Shown here piece by piece: positions 35,605 to 43,299 of a DNA stretch of 64,000 nucleotides (position 1 is its first letter; each line of letters begins with the position of its first letter). Made by a program: the position numbers and the translations under genes. The DNA is from CAZXWK01 sp964644675. Lineage in GTDB: Bacteria; Actinomycetota; Coriobacteriia; Anaerosomatales; JAAXUF01. A model generated the notes under the pieces. It saw only the letters and a list, made by a program, of their open reading frames with translations, did no database searches and had not been told where the DNA came from. Where the stretch lies: positions 20,601-84,600 of the forward strand of contig CAZXWK010000005.1 of the NCBI GenBank assembly GCA_964644675.1, given 5' to 3'.

Positions 35605-35940
35605 CTAGAACTGGCGAGCCTCCGCCGCGTCCGAGAAGATCGGGAAGACCTTGTCGAGACCGGTGATGCGGAAGATCTTGAGCACGTTCTCGCGCGTGCA
35701 GACGATGCGCACCACGCCGTCGCGTTCGCGGGCACGCCGAAGCGCGCTCACGAGTACCCCAAGACCTGAACTGTCGATAAACCCGACGCCTTCGAGGTCG
35801 ACGATGATGTTCGTGCAGCCGCTCTCGATCAGAGAGACGAGCTCTTCCTTGAGACGCGGCGCGGTGTATACGTCGACTTCGCCCTCGAGGACGACCGAGC
35901 AGACGCTACCTTCCTGCTCCGATCGGATGTTGAGTTCCAT
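35605..35940 (-). CDS. Anti-sigma factor antagonist (STAS)
   Basis: A 111-residue single STAS domain protein of the SpoIIAA/RsbV type. VDLEGVGFIDSSGLGVLVSALRRA has the phosphorylatable serine motif DSSG at about residues 56-59. It would bind an anti-sigma kinase, but none lies nearby. The start is ATG 35940; it is divergent from the second STAS gene. The protein is of the well-ordered RsbV type, unlike its neighbour. Confidence 0.9.
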   Translation of the reverse strand: MELNIRSEQEGSVCSVVLEGEVDVYTAPRLKEELVSLIESGCTNIIVDLEGVGFIDSSGLGVLVSALRRARERDGVVRIVCTRENVLKIFRITGLDKVFPIFSDAAEARQF

Positions 35941-35979
35941 ATCTGGCGGCGCTCCTCGCCGAGAAGGGACGATGCACGG

Positions 35980-36009
35980 ATTGTAACCCTGTTTGGCGAC
36001 CCGCTCCAA
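35980..36009 (-). promoter_or_regulatory. Candidate promoter of the minus-strand STAS gene
   Basis: On the minus strand TTGGAG (36004-36009) and TACAAT (35980-35985) are separated by 18 bp, ending 40 bp before the STAS start at 35940. The -10 matches the consensus well and the -35 only in its first half. Confidence 0.4.
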
Positions 36010-36063
36010 GAGCCGCCCGTCTGGGTAACAATCACTTGAGCTGCGGTCTTCGAAAGGACACTG

Positions 36064-36414
36064 ATGGCGCTCACTATGGATCTCGAGCAGGAACCTGCGT
36101 ATTGGCTCCTCACGCTGGCGGGCGACTTGGACTACGGCGAGTGTGCCGCGTTCCGCATGAGCATCGACCGGATCCTCAAGTCTTCCCCGTCCGCAACCAT
36201 CGTGGACCTCTCCGGACTCGAGTACCTGGACAGCTCCGGTCTCGGTCTGCTTCTGGCGCTTTCGAAGGAGTACGGCGCCGAGGGAGGCAAGCTGGTACTG
36301 GTCACGAACGACACGGTCGACAACATCCTGTCGCTCACGCGTCTCAACGGCATCTTCTCCACCGCGTCGAGCATGGAGGAGGCCACGCAGCTCGTCGGCG
36401 CCGAGGCCGTCTAG
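36064..36414 (+). CDS. Second STAS-domain protein, divergent
   Basis: A 116-residue STAS protein on the plus strand. TIVDLSGLEYLDSSGLGLLLALSK carries the DSSG motif. It is only distantly like its divergent neighbour, so the two are separate regulators rather than a recent copy. The ATG at 36064 follows GAAAGGAC. It is monocistronic and ends before a strong bidirectional hairpin. Confidence 0.88.
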   Translation: MALTMDLEQEPAYWLLTLAGDLDYGECAAFRMSIDRILKSSPSATIVDLSGLEYLDSSGLGLLLALSKEYGAEGGKLVLVTNDTVDNILSLTRLNGIFSTASSMEEATQLVGAEAV

Positions 36415-36469
36415 CGCGATGCAGCGCACACGGCGTCGGGATCTCGAGGCCGTCTCCCACCAAGAACGA

Positions 36470-36495
36470 GAACGGGCGCCCGAGGGCGCCCGTTC
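36470..36495. terminator. Bidirectional hairpin between convergent genes
   Basis: GAACGGGCGCCC at 36470-36481 and its exact complement at 36484-36495 form an 11-12 bp stem with a tiny loop. It lies between the ends of the STAS gene (36414) and the TPR gene (36520), so it can serve both. No long T-run is present on either strand. Confidence 0.65.
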
Positions 36496-36519
36496 GTGCG
36501 TTGCGGTGCCGTCAGCGGA

Positions 36520-37206
36520 CTACGGCTGGCTGCCGGAGTTCTGCTGCGCGCCCTGCAGTGTCTTGATCTGTTCCTTCACGAACGCGGCGTTCTGTCCGTT
36601 GGGGTCGAGTTCCAGGTTCTTCTGGAACGCGACGATCGACTTGCCTGCGTCGCCGGTGCTCGCATAGAAGATGCCGAGGTTGAGGTAGGCCTGCGCGAAC
36701 TTCGGGTCGGCCTTGGTCACGCTCTCGGCCGCGGCGATCGCCGCGGTGGTGTCGCCGCTGTAGAACGCGGTGATCGCGTAGTCGACGGTGACCGCCGACT
36801 CGCCCGACTTGACCTGCAGCGCCCTGGCGTAGGTGTCGCGAGCCTGCGCCCAGAGCGGAGCGGCCGCGGTGAGCGCAGCCGTCGTCGCCTGACTGCCGTT
36901 CTGCGACGGCGACGACAGCGTCTGGGCCCAGTCGAAGTACGCGTTGCCCAGGTTCACGAGTGCCGTGTAGCTCGTCGGCTGGCTCTCGACGAGTGCCGTC
37001 AGCGCGTCCACGCCCGGCTTGTACTGGCTGTTGATCTGCTCGACCGAACCGGTCGCCGTGGGCTGCGTCGTGGACGGCTGCGACGTGGTCAGCAGCGTCT
37101 GGCAGCTACCGAGCGACGCATAGCCGATCGAGCTCACGAACGCCAGGATCAGGATGATGATGCCTGTCTTCATCCACGGCGACGTCTTGGACTTGTTGAT
37201 CGCCAC
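36520..37206 (-). CDS. Membrane-anchored TPR protein
   Basis: A 228-residue protein with one membrane segment at about 12-31, a Ser/Thr/Gln/Pro-rich linker and about three TPR units (ALVNLGNAYFDWAQ, AQAYLNLGIFYASTGDAGKS). TPRs face outward if the anchor is uncleaved. The start is GTG 37206 after GGAGG. Its client is unknown. It is followed by the bidirectional terminator and lies next to another single-span protein. Confidence 0.78.
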   Translation of the reverse strand: MAINKSKTSPWMKTGIIILILAFVSSIGYASLGSCQTLLTTSQPSTTQPTATGSVEQINSQYKPGVDALTALVESQPTSYTALVNLGNAYFDWAQTLSSPSQNGSQATTAALTAAAPLWAQARDTYARALQVKSGESAVTVDYAITAFYSGDTTAAIAAAESVTKADPKFAQAYLNLGIFYASTGDAGKSIVAFQKNLELDPNGQNAAFVKEQIKTLQGAQQNSGSQP

Positions 37207-37299
37207 GCGTGCCTCCTACCGTCTCAGGACAGTCATGAAGCGGGCCCGGTGCCGGCCGATTGGCCGAGCGCCAGGCCCGCTGCTGGTTCGTTGTCGCAG

Positions 37300-37692
37300 C
37301 TACTTGCCGGTGCTCGTCGGAGCGGTCGAGCCGCCGCCCGAGATGTCGGGGTGGCCGGCGGGAAGCTGGCCGCTCTGCAGCTGCTCGGGCGAGAGCTGCG
37401 GTGCCTGGCTGCCACCCGCGGCGGCTCCCTGAGTGGTCGGGGTCGAGACGACGGCCGAGGGCGCCATGCTCTTGCCCACGAACAGGCCGATGACGACGCC
37501 GACGAGCAGGCCGATCACGGCGACCAGGATGGTCACGGTCATCGAAACGCTCTGGGTCGAGAACGACGAGGAGCCGGAGCCCGAAGAGCCCGATTCCTTG
37601 GCCGGCGCGTTGCCGCCCTTCTTGGCCGAAGCCTTGGGGGCCGACTTGCTCGGCTTCTCATCCTCGTCGAAGAAGAAGTCCTGGTCGCTCAC
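37300..37692 (-). CDS. Single-span membrane protein of unknown function
   Basis: A 130-residue protein with an acidic Lys/Ser-rich N-terminal half, one membrane helix at about 51-73 (with glycines at helix-packing spacing) and a Gln/Pro/Thr-rich outer tail. No domain is recognised. The GTG at 37692 follows GGAGGA, so the longer reading upstream is rejected. It lies 93 bp upstream of the TPR gene and may work with it. Confidence 0.62.
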   Translation of the reverse strand: MSDQDFFFDEDEKPSKSAPKASAKKGGNAPAKESGSSGSGSSSFSTQSVSMTVTILVAVIGLLVGVVIGLFVGKSMAPSAVVSTPTTQGAAAGGSQAPQLSPEQLQSGQLPAGHPDISGGGSTAPTSTGK

Positions 37693-37792
37693 GCGTGTTC
37701 CTCCTGTATACCGACTGCGGGCCCGATGCCCGCGCCCAGCTGGCCTGAACCCGCGTAGTATAGCACGCGTTTCGCGGGCCACATCGAGGTGG

Positions 37793-37862
37793 CTGCGAGC
37801 GGATTCGAACCCCGCCGAGCAACTCCCTCGCCAACGGCGAAAGGGCCCTGCATTCCTCGCAG
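37793..37862 (-). pseudogene. tRNA-like relic
   Basis: On the minus strand CTGCGAG (37856-37862) and CTCGCAG (37793-37799) would form a perfect 7-bp acceptor stem, followed by CCA. A T-loop-like GGTTCGAATCC lies just inside. The T-stem has one extra base and no normal D-arm or anticodon arm can be drawn, so it is not a working tRNA; a degenerate tRNA copy is the simplest reading. Confidence 0.35.
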
Positions 37863-37878
37863 ACTCCCCACAATTCGC

Positions 37879-39225
37879 TCAGCCGCGGAGCTTCATCCGC
37901 ATCTCCTCGGCGCGCCCGTAGATGCGCTCGTAGTCGAGCGAGCGCCACTCGCGGTTCTCGAACACGATCTCGCCGGCCACCATCGTCGCGAGGACGTTCT
38001 CCTGGTTGGCCGTGTGCACGAGCGTCGAGTACGGGTAGTGCGTGGGAATCTGGTGCGACTTGGAGATGTCGACGGCGATGATGTCGGCCTGCTTGCCCGG
38101 CTCGAGCGACCCGACCCGGTCGTCGACGCCCAGCGCCCGGGCAGCGTCCAGCGTCGCGAGCTTGACGAACTGGCGCGCGTTCATGAAGTTCGCCTCGCCG
38201 AGGACCGCGCGCTGCACGAGCAGCCCGACGCGCATCTCCTCGAACACGTCCATCGAGTTGACGGCCGCGGGAGAGTCCGTTCCCAGGCCCACGCGAATCC
38301 CGGCCTTGAGGAAGCGCTCGAGCTGCGCCGTCCCCATGCCCAGCTTCGCCTCGCAGCGCGGGCAGTACGCGATGGAGATGTCGTGCGAGGCAAGGATCTC
38401 GATATCTTCACCGTCCACCTGGGTGCAGTGCACCGCCATGATGTTCGGCACGTCGAAGAGTCCCCACTGCAGCACGTAGCGCACGGGGCTCACGCCGGTG
38501 GGCAACCACCCCGGCGCCTGTGAGTCGTAGGTATCCCGTACGTCGGTCGCGAGCATCGACGCGCCGTACTTCACGAACTGGTACTCCTCCACGCTCCCCG
38601 CGAGGTGGATCGAGACGGGCGCGCCGTCCTGCGCGTAGGCGGCGACGCGCCTGAACAGCTCGGGATGGCAGGAGTAGGGCGCGTGCGGCGCGATGCCGTA
38701 GACGATGCGGTCGGCGTCGCTCGTCGCGCGCCACGCCTCGATGTCCGCCGTCGCCCGGGCCATCACGTCGTCGACCCGGGCCTTCTCCATCGTCTTCACT
38801 TCGCGGTAGATGTGCGCGCGGAGCCCCGACGCCTGCGCGGCGTGACCCGAAGCCCCGGTCGCGGTGATGTCGGCGACGGTCGTGATCCCCGACCCCAGCG
38901 CCTCGAGCGCGCCGAGCAGCGCCGAATCGTCCCAGTCCTGGCTCGTGAACAGCCGCTCCTTCTGCAGGAGCTGCAGCTTCCACTGCGAGTACGGCAGGTC
39001 GTCGACCAGGCCCCGCATCGCCGAGTACTCGAGGTGCGTGTGGAGGTCGACGAAGCCGGGCATGAGGGCCGCCAGGCCGAAGTCCTTCACCGGCTCGTCG
39101 GGATGCAGCTCGCGCAGGTGCTCGTAGTCGCCGATCTCGACGATCTTGTCACCTCGGACGAGGACGGCGCCGTTCTCGATGTGGGGCGCGGCGACGGGTA
39201 GCACGTAGCGAGCGGTCAGCAGCAT
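37879..39225 (-). CDS. Amidohydrolase (nucleoside-type deaminase)
   Basis: A 448-residue metal-dependent amidohydrolase of the MTA/SAH deaminase group. Metal-site motifs are DLHTHLEYSAMRG, HAPYSCHPE, IHLAGSVEE, MAVHCTQVD and GLGTDSPAAVNSMD. The HLAG variant differs from the usual HLAE. The family includes aminodeoxyfutalosine deaminase of the futalosine menaquinone route; the neighbour menG makes that plausible, but SAH/MTA deamination fits equally. Confidence 0.8.
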   Translation of the reverse strand: MLLTARYVLPVAAPHIENGAVLVRGDKIVEIGDYEHLRELHPDEPVKDFGLAALMPGFVDLHTHLEYSAMRGLVDDLPYSQWKLQLLQKERLFTSQDWDDSALLGALEALGSGITTVADITATGASGHAAQASGLRAHIYREVKTMEKARVDDVMARATADIEAWRATSDADRIVYGIAPHAPYSCHPELFRRVAAYAQDGAPVSIHLAGSVEEYQFVKYGASMLATDVRDTYDSQAPGWLPTGVSPVRYVLQWGLFDVPNIMAVHCTQVDGEDIEILASHDISIAYCPRCEAKLGMGTAQLERFLKAGIRVGLGTDSPAAVNSMDVFEEMRVGLLVQRAVLGEANFMNARQFVKLATLDAARALGVDDRVGSLEPGKQADIIAVDISKSHQIPTHYPYSTLVHTANQENVLATMVAGEIVFENREWRSLDYERIYGRAEEMRMKLRG

Positions 39226-39291
39226 GGGTCGGCTCCTCGGGCAGCTCGGGAATCGCCACGATTCTACCGCACCGCAACGGGCGGGACCGCG

Positions 39292-40014
39292 CTACTTGAC
39301 GGCGGTGTGAAGAGCGACGATGCCGCCGGTGAGGTTCTGCCACGAGATCGCCGAGAACCCCGCGGCGCGCAACTCGGCGGCGAGCTCCTCCTGGCGTGGG
39401 AACTGGCGGATCGAATCGTTGAGGTACACGAAGCCGGCGCGGTCGCCGGTGAGCACGCCCCCGATGGCCGGGATCGCCTGGCGCAGGTAGACGTGGTAGA
39501 CCCCGCGCCACGGGCCGAACGGCGGGCGCGAGAACTCGAGGATCACGTACCGGCCCCCCGGCTTGAGTACGCGCAGCACCTCGGTGAAGTTGCGCTCGCG
39601 CTCGGGCAGGTTGCGCACGCCGAACGCGACGGTCACCACGTCGAAGCTCTCGTCGTCGAAGGGCAGGTCCTGGGCGTCGGCCACCGAGAACGACACGGGG
39701 GTGGATAGCTCGCGCCCGACCGCCTTCTTCTCTGCGACGGCGAGCATCTCGGGCACGAAGTCGGTCGCGACGACCTCGGCAGGGCGGCCCTGCTCGGCGA
39801 GGGCGAAGGCGACGTCCCCGGTGCCGGAGCAAAGGTCGAGGACACGCGACTCCGGCGTGAGCGCGCAGGCGCGCACCATCTTGCGGCGCCAGCTGCGGTC
39901 GATACCCATGCTCGCCATGGCGTTGAAGACGTCGTAGCGGTCCGCGATGGTCGAGAAGATGCCTTGGACCCGCTCGGCCGTGGGTCGGCCGGGCGCCGGC
40001 TGCGTCTCGGACAT
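39292..40014 (-). CDS. menG: Demethylmenaquinone methyltransferase
   Basis: UbiE/MenG-type SAM methyltransferase, 240 residues, for the last step of menaquinone synthesis. It has the ASMGIDRSWRRKMV start, SAM motif DLCSGTGDVAFALAEQG and late GGRYVILEFSRP. It starts at ATG 40014, five bases after the radical SAM gene stop, so the two are an operon. Confidence 0.92.
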   Translation of the reverse strand: MSETQPAPGRPTAERVQGIFSTIADRYDVFNAMASMGIDRSWRRKMVRACALTPESRVLDLCSGTGDVAFALAEQGRPAEVVATDFVPEMLAVAEKKAVGRELSTPVSFSVADAQDLPFDDESFDVVTVAFGVRNLPERERNFTEVLRVLKPGGRYVILEFSRPPFGPWRGVYHVYLRQAIPAIGGVLTGDRAGFVYLNDSIRQFPRQEELAAELRAAGFSAISWQNLTGGIVALHTAVK

Positions 40015-40019
40015 GGGTG

Positions 40020-41831
40020 CTAGGCCTCCGGGGTGTTGGGGACTACGGCGCTCGGGGTGTGCTGGTCCGAGGTCGCGGGCGACATCTCGCCGCGGCCCCG
40101 AGCGAACAGGTTAGCCGCATTCTCCCTCACGAACAAACCCGCACACGCCACGACGTGCTTGATCGTCGTGGAGCGCGGCCAGTTGAGCTCGCTCTTGTCG
40201 GCGACGGTCGACTGCGAGAGCCGGTCGAACTGGTCCTTCAGGCTCTTGAGCGCGGGGCCCTGCGCGGCGGCGGGTCCCTCGAGGATTGCGTCGATGCGGG
40301 CCATCGCCTTGCGGGCCTCGGCGATGCGGGCCTCGGTCTGGTCGGCGACACGCGGGTCGATCACGCCGATGTCGGCCTTCACGCGATTGATGCCGATGGC
40401 GGCGTCGTAGGTGGCCTCGACCATCTCGTCGGGGCTCATCGAGTCGCTCTCGTAGTTCATGATGTGCTTCCACGACGGCATGACCAGCCGCTGGCGGTGT
40501 TCCTCGAGCGTCTTCGCGCGCAGGGTGTAGCCGTGCGCTTCGGGGTTGTCGAACGCGATGGAGCCGGGATCGAGGAAGGGCGCCATGGGGCTCGTGAAGC
40601 ACAGCAAGCGAGGGTCGTTGTTCACGCGACCGTAGAGGTGACGGACATACTCGGCAGTCTCGCGCACCGACGCCGCGGTCTGCGACGGGATGCCGGTCAT
40701 GAAGTAGAGGTCGAACCGGCTGCACCCGTTCTTGAGCGCGGCGATGACGGTCTCCTCGACCTGCTCCATCGTGTAGTGCTTCTTGCCGAACGCAGCGCGG
40801 ACGCCGTCGTCGTGGCTCTCGACCGAGATCTCGACCGAGTAGTCGTTGAGGTTGGCGTTGAGGAACTCGTAGAACTCCTCGTGCGGCGGCTTGAAGAACT
40901 CGAAGCCGATGGGGTTCTTCATGTCGATCTTCTTGAGGCCGCGCACGAACTCACCGGTGTAGGCCTTGCCCGCCTGCAGGAAGTCGTTGAGTACGAACAT
41001 GGGGCCCGGTATGTACTTCTGGATGTGCGCGATGTCCCGCACGAGCAGCGCCGGGTCGCGGAAGGCGACCTTGTCGCGCCCGAAGTGCTCGCGGAACGCG
41101 GTCGCGGAACCACCGCACGTCACGCAGTCGTGGGTACACCCCCGACACGTGAGCGAGGCGCAGACCGGGTATTGCAGCCAGTCCTTGAACGGGACGGCGC
41201 CCATCATGTCGCGGTACCGGATGACCGACTTCATCGCGAACGAGTAGTCGAGCGAGATCGCGTTCATGTCCGACGGGACCCACGCCAGTTCGTTGACGAC
41301 GACCGCGCCCGACGCGTCCTTCCAGGTCACGTTGGGGATGTCTGCGAACCCACCACCGTGCTTGAGCGCGCGAACGAGCCTCGTCATCGGCTCCTCGGTG
41401 GAGTCACCGCGCACGACGAAGTCCACGGCGTCGTACGTGATGAGCTCCTCGTGGAAGTAGCTCGCCGAGAGCCCGCCGAAGATGACCGGTGTCGTCGGGT
41501 GCACCTTCTTTACGAGCCGAGCGACCTCGACCGAACCGTGGGCGTGCGGCAACCAGTGCAGGTCGATGCCGAACGCTCCCGGGTTGAGGGTGCGCAAATA
41601 CGCTTCGACGTCGAAGTCGGGCTTGTTGAGCATGAGCACGGCGAGATTGACGATGCGGACGCGAAGCCCGTGCCGCTCCATGTACTCGGCCATGGTCGTG
41701 AAGCCGAGCGGATACATCTCGAAGATGGGAGTGGACGGCACCATGTCGGACACGGGGCCGAACATGATGGACCGGCTACGGAAGTCGTAGACGCTCGGTG
41801 CGTGCAGGAGCACAAGGTCGACTCGCGACAT
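40020..41831 (-). CDS. Cobalamin-binding-domain radical SAM protein
   Basis: A 603-residue protein with a B12-binding-type N-terminal domain (about 1-170) and a radical SAM domain. The cluster cysteines are C232, C236 and C239 (CX3CX2C), with two more cysteines at 224 and 229. The start VDLVLLHAPSVYDF is characteristic of a small, poorly studied B12-binding radical SAM group. Being next to menG suggests a methylation or ring change on a quinone or a related lipid, which is inference. Confidence 0.85.
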   Translation of the reverse strand: MSRVDLVLLHAPSVYDFRSRSIMFGPVSDMVPSTPIFEMYPLGFTTMAEYMERHGLRVRIVNLAVLMLNKPDFDVEAYLRTLNPGAFGIDLHWLPHAHGSVEVARLVKKVHPTTPVIFGGLSASYFHEELITYDAVDFVVRGDSTEEPMTRLVRALKHGGGFADIPNVTWKDASGAVVVNELAWVPSDMNAISLDYSFAMKSVIRYRDMMGAVPFKDWLQYPVCASLTCRGCTHDCVTCGGSATAFREHFGRDKVAFRDPALLVRDIAHIQKYIPGPMFVLNDFLQAGKAYTGEFVRGLKKIDMKNPIGFEFFKPPHEEFYEFLNANLNDYSVEISVESHDDGVRAAFGKKHYTMEQVEETVIAALKNGCSRFDLYFMTGIPSQTAASVRETAEYVRHLYGRVNNDPRLLCFTSPMAPFLDPGSIAFDNPEAHGYTLRAKTLEEHRQRLVMPSWKHIMNYESDSMSPDEMVEATYDAAIGINRVKADIGVIDPRVADQTEARIAEARKAMARIDAILEGPAAAQGPALKSLKDQFDRLSQSTVADKSELNWPRSTTIKHVVACAGLFVRENAANLFARGRGEMSPATSDQHTPSAVVPNTPEA

Positions 41832-42011
41832 AGAAAAGCCAGGCCCTTTCGGTCGTCTTCACGACCCCTGAGCGACACCCGTGCCGCTCCCCCACGCTGT
41901 GGTTCCGGGCTAGGCCCCTCAGCGTACGCGCGAGTATAGCATCGTCCCGTGAGCTTACTCGGTGCTGCCGGGCACCGAGCGGCCGTGCGGCCGTCGTCTC
42001 TCAGGATTCGA

Positions 42012-42046
42012 CCCGGCGCACAGGAATCCTTGCCTGTCGCGCCGGG
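42012..42046. terminator. GC-rich hairpin downstream of cytochrome operon
   Basis: CCCGGCGCACAGG (42012-42024) pairs with the stretch 42033-42046 over 13 bp with one bulged base and an 8-base loop. It lies 23 bp after the stop of the 12-heme cytochrome and could end that transcript. No T-run follows. Confidence 0.45.
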
Positions 42047-42068
42047 CCGACATCACTTCTTGGGTCGT

Positions 42069-43262
42069 CTACTTCTGCTGGCCGGGCCCGTTCACGTGGC
42101 AGTTCGCGCAGTAGGTCGGGTTGTGGCACTCGAAGCACGCCGAGGCGCCGCTCGCCTGAACCGCCTGCGGGTGCTGCTTGACCCACGGCGTGGCCTGATT
42201 GTACTGCCACCCGAGCGCGCTGCCGTGGTGGCACTCGTTGCAGAACGACGTCGCGTTGCCGTGGCACTTCGCGCACACCTCGGGACTGGCCTTGCCCACT
42301 TCGGCGTGGCCCTTCTTGAATCCAGGCGGGTGCGGCATCGGCAGACCGTGGCAGTCGGTGCAGAAGGAGTGCGCGTGGCACGTCGAGCACTCGTTGATCG
42401 TCTCGACCTTGGGGAGCGACGGCCCTATGCCCTCGCCCTCGGCCTCACCCTCGTTGGCCTTCTCGGCCTCCTTGACCTGCTCGGAGGTCTCGCTCGAGTT
42501 CAGCCACGACTTGCCGCCGGCGAGGATGACGCGGCTCTCCTCCGCCGAGGCGAGCTTGGCGTGTCCCGCGGGATAGAAGTCGGGCTGCAGATGGCTCGGC
42601 GGCTTGAGCTGGAAGCCCGGCGTGTGGCACGCCTCGCAGGCGCCGGGCGGGAGATCCTCGCCCTTCTCCTGCGTGTGGCAGCGGAAGCACGCCGTCATCT
42701 TCATGAAGTCTTCGTGCTTCTTGTTGGGCTCGCCGGTCTTGGGGTTCTTCAGCGTGAGGTCGAAGTCCTCGACGTGTGCGGTTCGGTTGTGACAGATCGG
42801 GCACGCGATCTGGTCTTCGCTGTGCACCTGGTGGTTGATCTTGATGCCCGGAGATGGAGTCACGGGCCTCTTGGACTCGTCGTGACACTGCGTGCACTGG
42901 GTCTCCTTCATGGTGAGGGAGACCTCGCTCTCGGCGTTGAGAGGCAGCTCGTAGTTGTTGGTGACGGTCATCGCGAGCTCGCCGAGCGCCTCGGCCTTGT
43001 GCAGCAGGAAGACGATCGGGTTCGCGTTCACCGGCATGTGACAGGCCATGCAGCTGATCTCGGAGTGAGGGGAATGCTCGTAGGCCATGATGGTGTCGTC
43101 CTGGACCTTGTGGCACCCCTCGGCGCAGAACCACCGGGTCGACGTGACTCCGAGCACCGGGATCATGACCCCGGCGATCGCGATCACGATCACCAGCGTC
43201 CAGATGATGTATCGGGGGCGCCGCTTGGGGTCCTTGAATCCGCTCAGGGAGATCCGTGCCAT
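42069..43262 (-). CDS. Membrane 12-heme c-type cytochrome (NapC/NrfH-like)
   Basis: A 397-residue quinol-oxidising-type cytochrome. One membrane helix at about 18-40 anchors it. The first haem site is C46-AEG-C50-H51, with CX3CH spacing; eleven ordinary CXXCH sites follow, from CMACH to CANCH. The N-terminal part looks like NapC/NrfH quinol dehydrogenases and the rest is extra multiheme length. A charged stretch at about 265-290 may be a linker. It is 37 bp after the 15-heme gene. Confidence 0.9.
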   Translation of the reverse strand: MARISLSGFKDPKRRPRYIIWTLVIVIAIAGVMIPVLGVTSTRWFCAEGCHKVQDDTIMAYEHSPHSEISCMACHMPVNANPIVFLLHKAEALGELAMTVTNNYELPLNAESEVSLTMKETQCTQCHDESKRPVTPSPGIKINHQVHSEDQIACPICHNRTAHVEDFDLTLKNPKTGEPNKKHEDFMKMTACFRCHTQEKGEDLPPGACEACHTPGFQLKPPSHLQPDFYPAGHAKLASAEESRVILAGGKSWLNSSETSEQVKEAEKANEGEAEGEGIGPSLPKVETINECSTCHAHSFCTDCHGLPMPHPPGFKKGHAEVGKASPEVCAKCHGNATSFCNECHHGSALGWQYNQATPWVKQHPQAVQASGASACFECHNPTYCANCHVNGPGQQK

Positions 43263-43299
43263 CAGCTGGTCCTCATTCCGCGTGCGTCACGTGCTTGGA

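Noticed and set aside
33814..35769. 651-codon plus-strand reading frame across hypB, hypA and tat genes
   Set aside because: Glu/Arg/His-rich antisense frame; the minus strand has clear HypA, HypB and TatC motifs.
37793..37862. Functional tRNA or selenocysteine tRNA
   Set aside because: The acceptor stem is perfect but the T-stem is interrupted and no D-arm, anticodon arm or long variable arm can be folded.
40017..41939. 640-codon plus-strand reading frame over the radical SAM gene
   Set aside because: The minus-strand radical SAM protein has a proper CX3CX2C motif and start; the plus frame has none.
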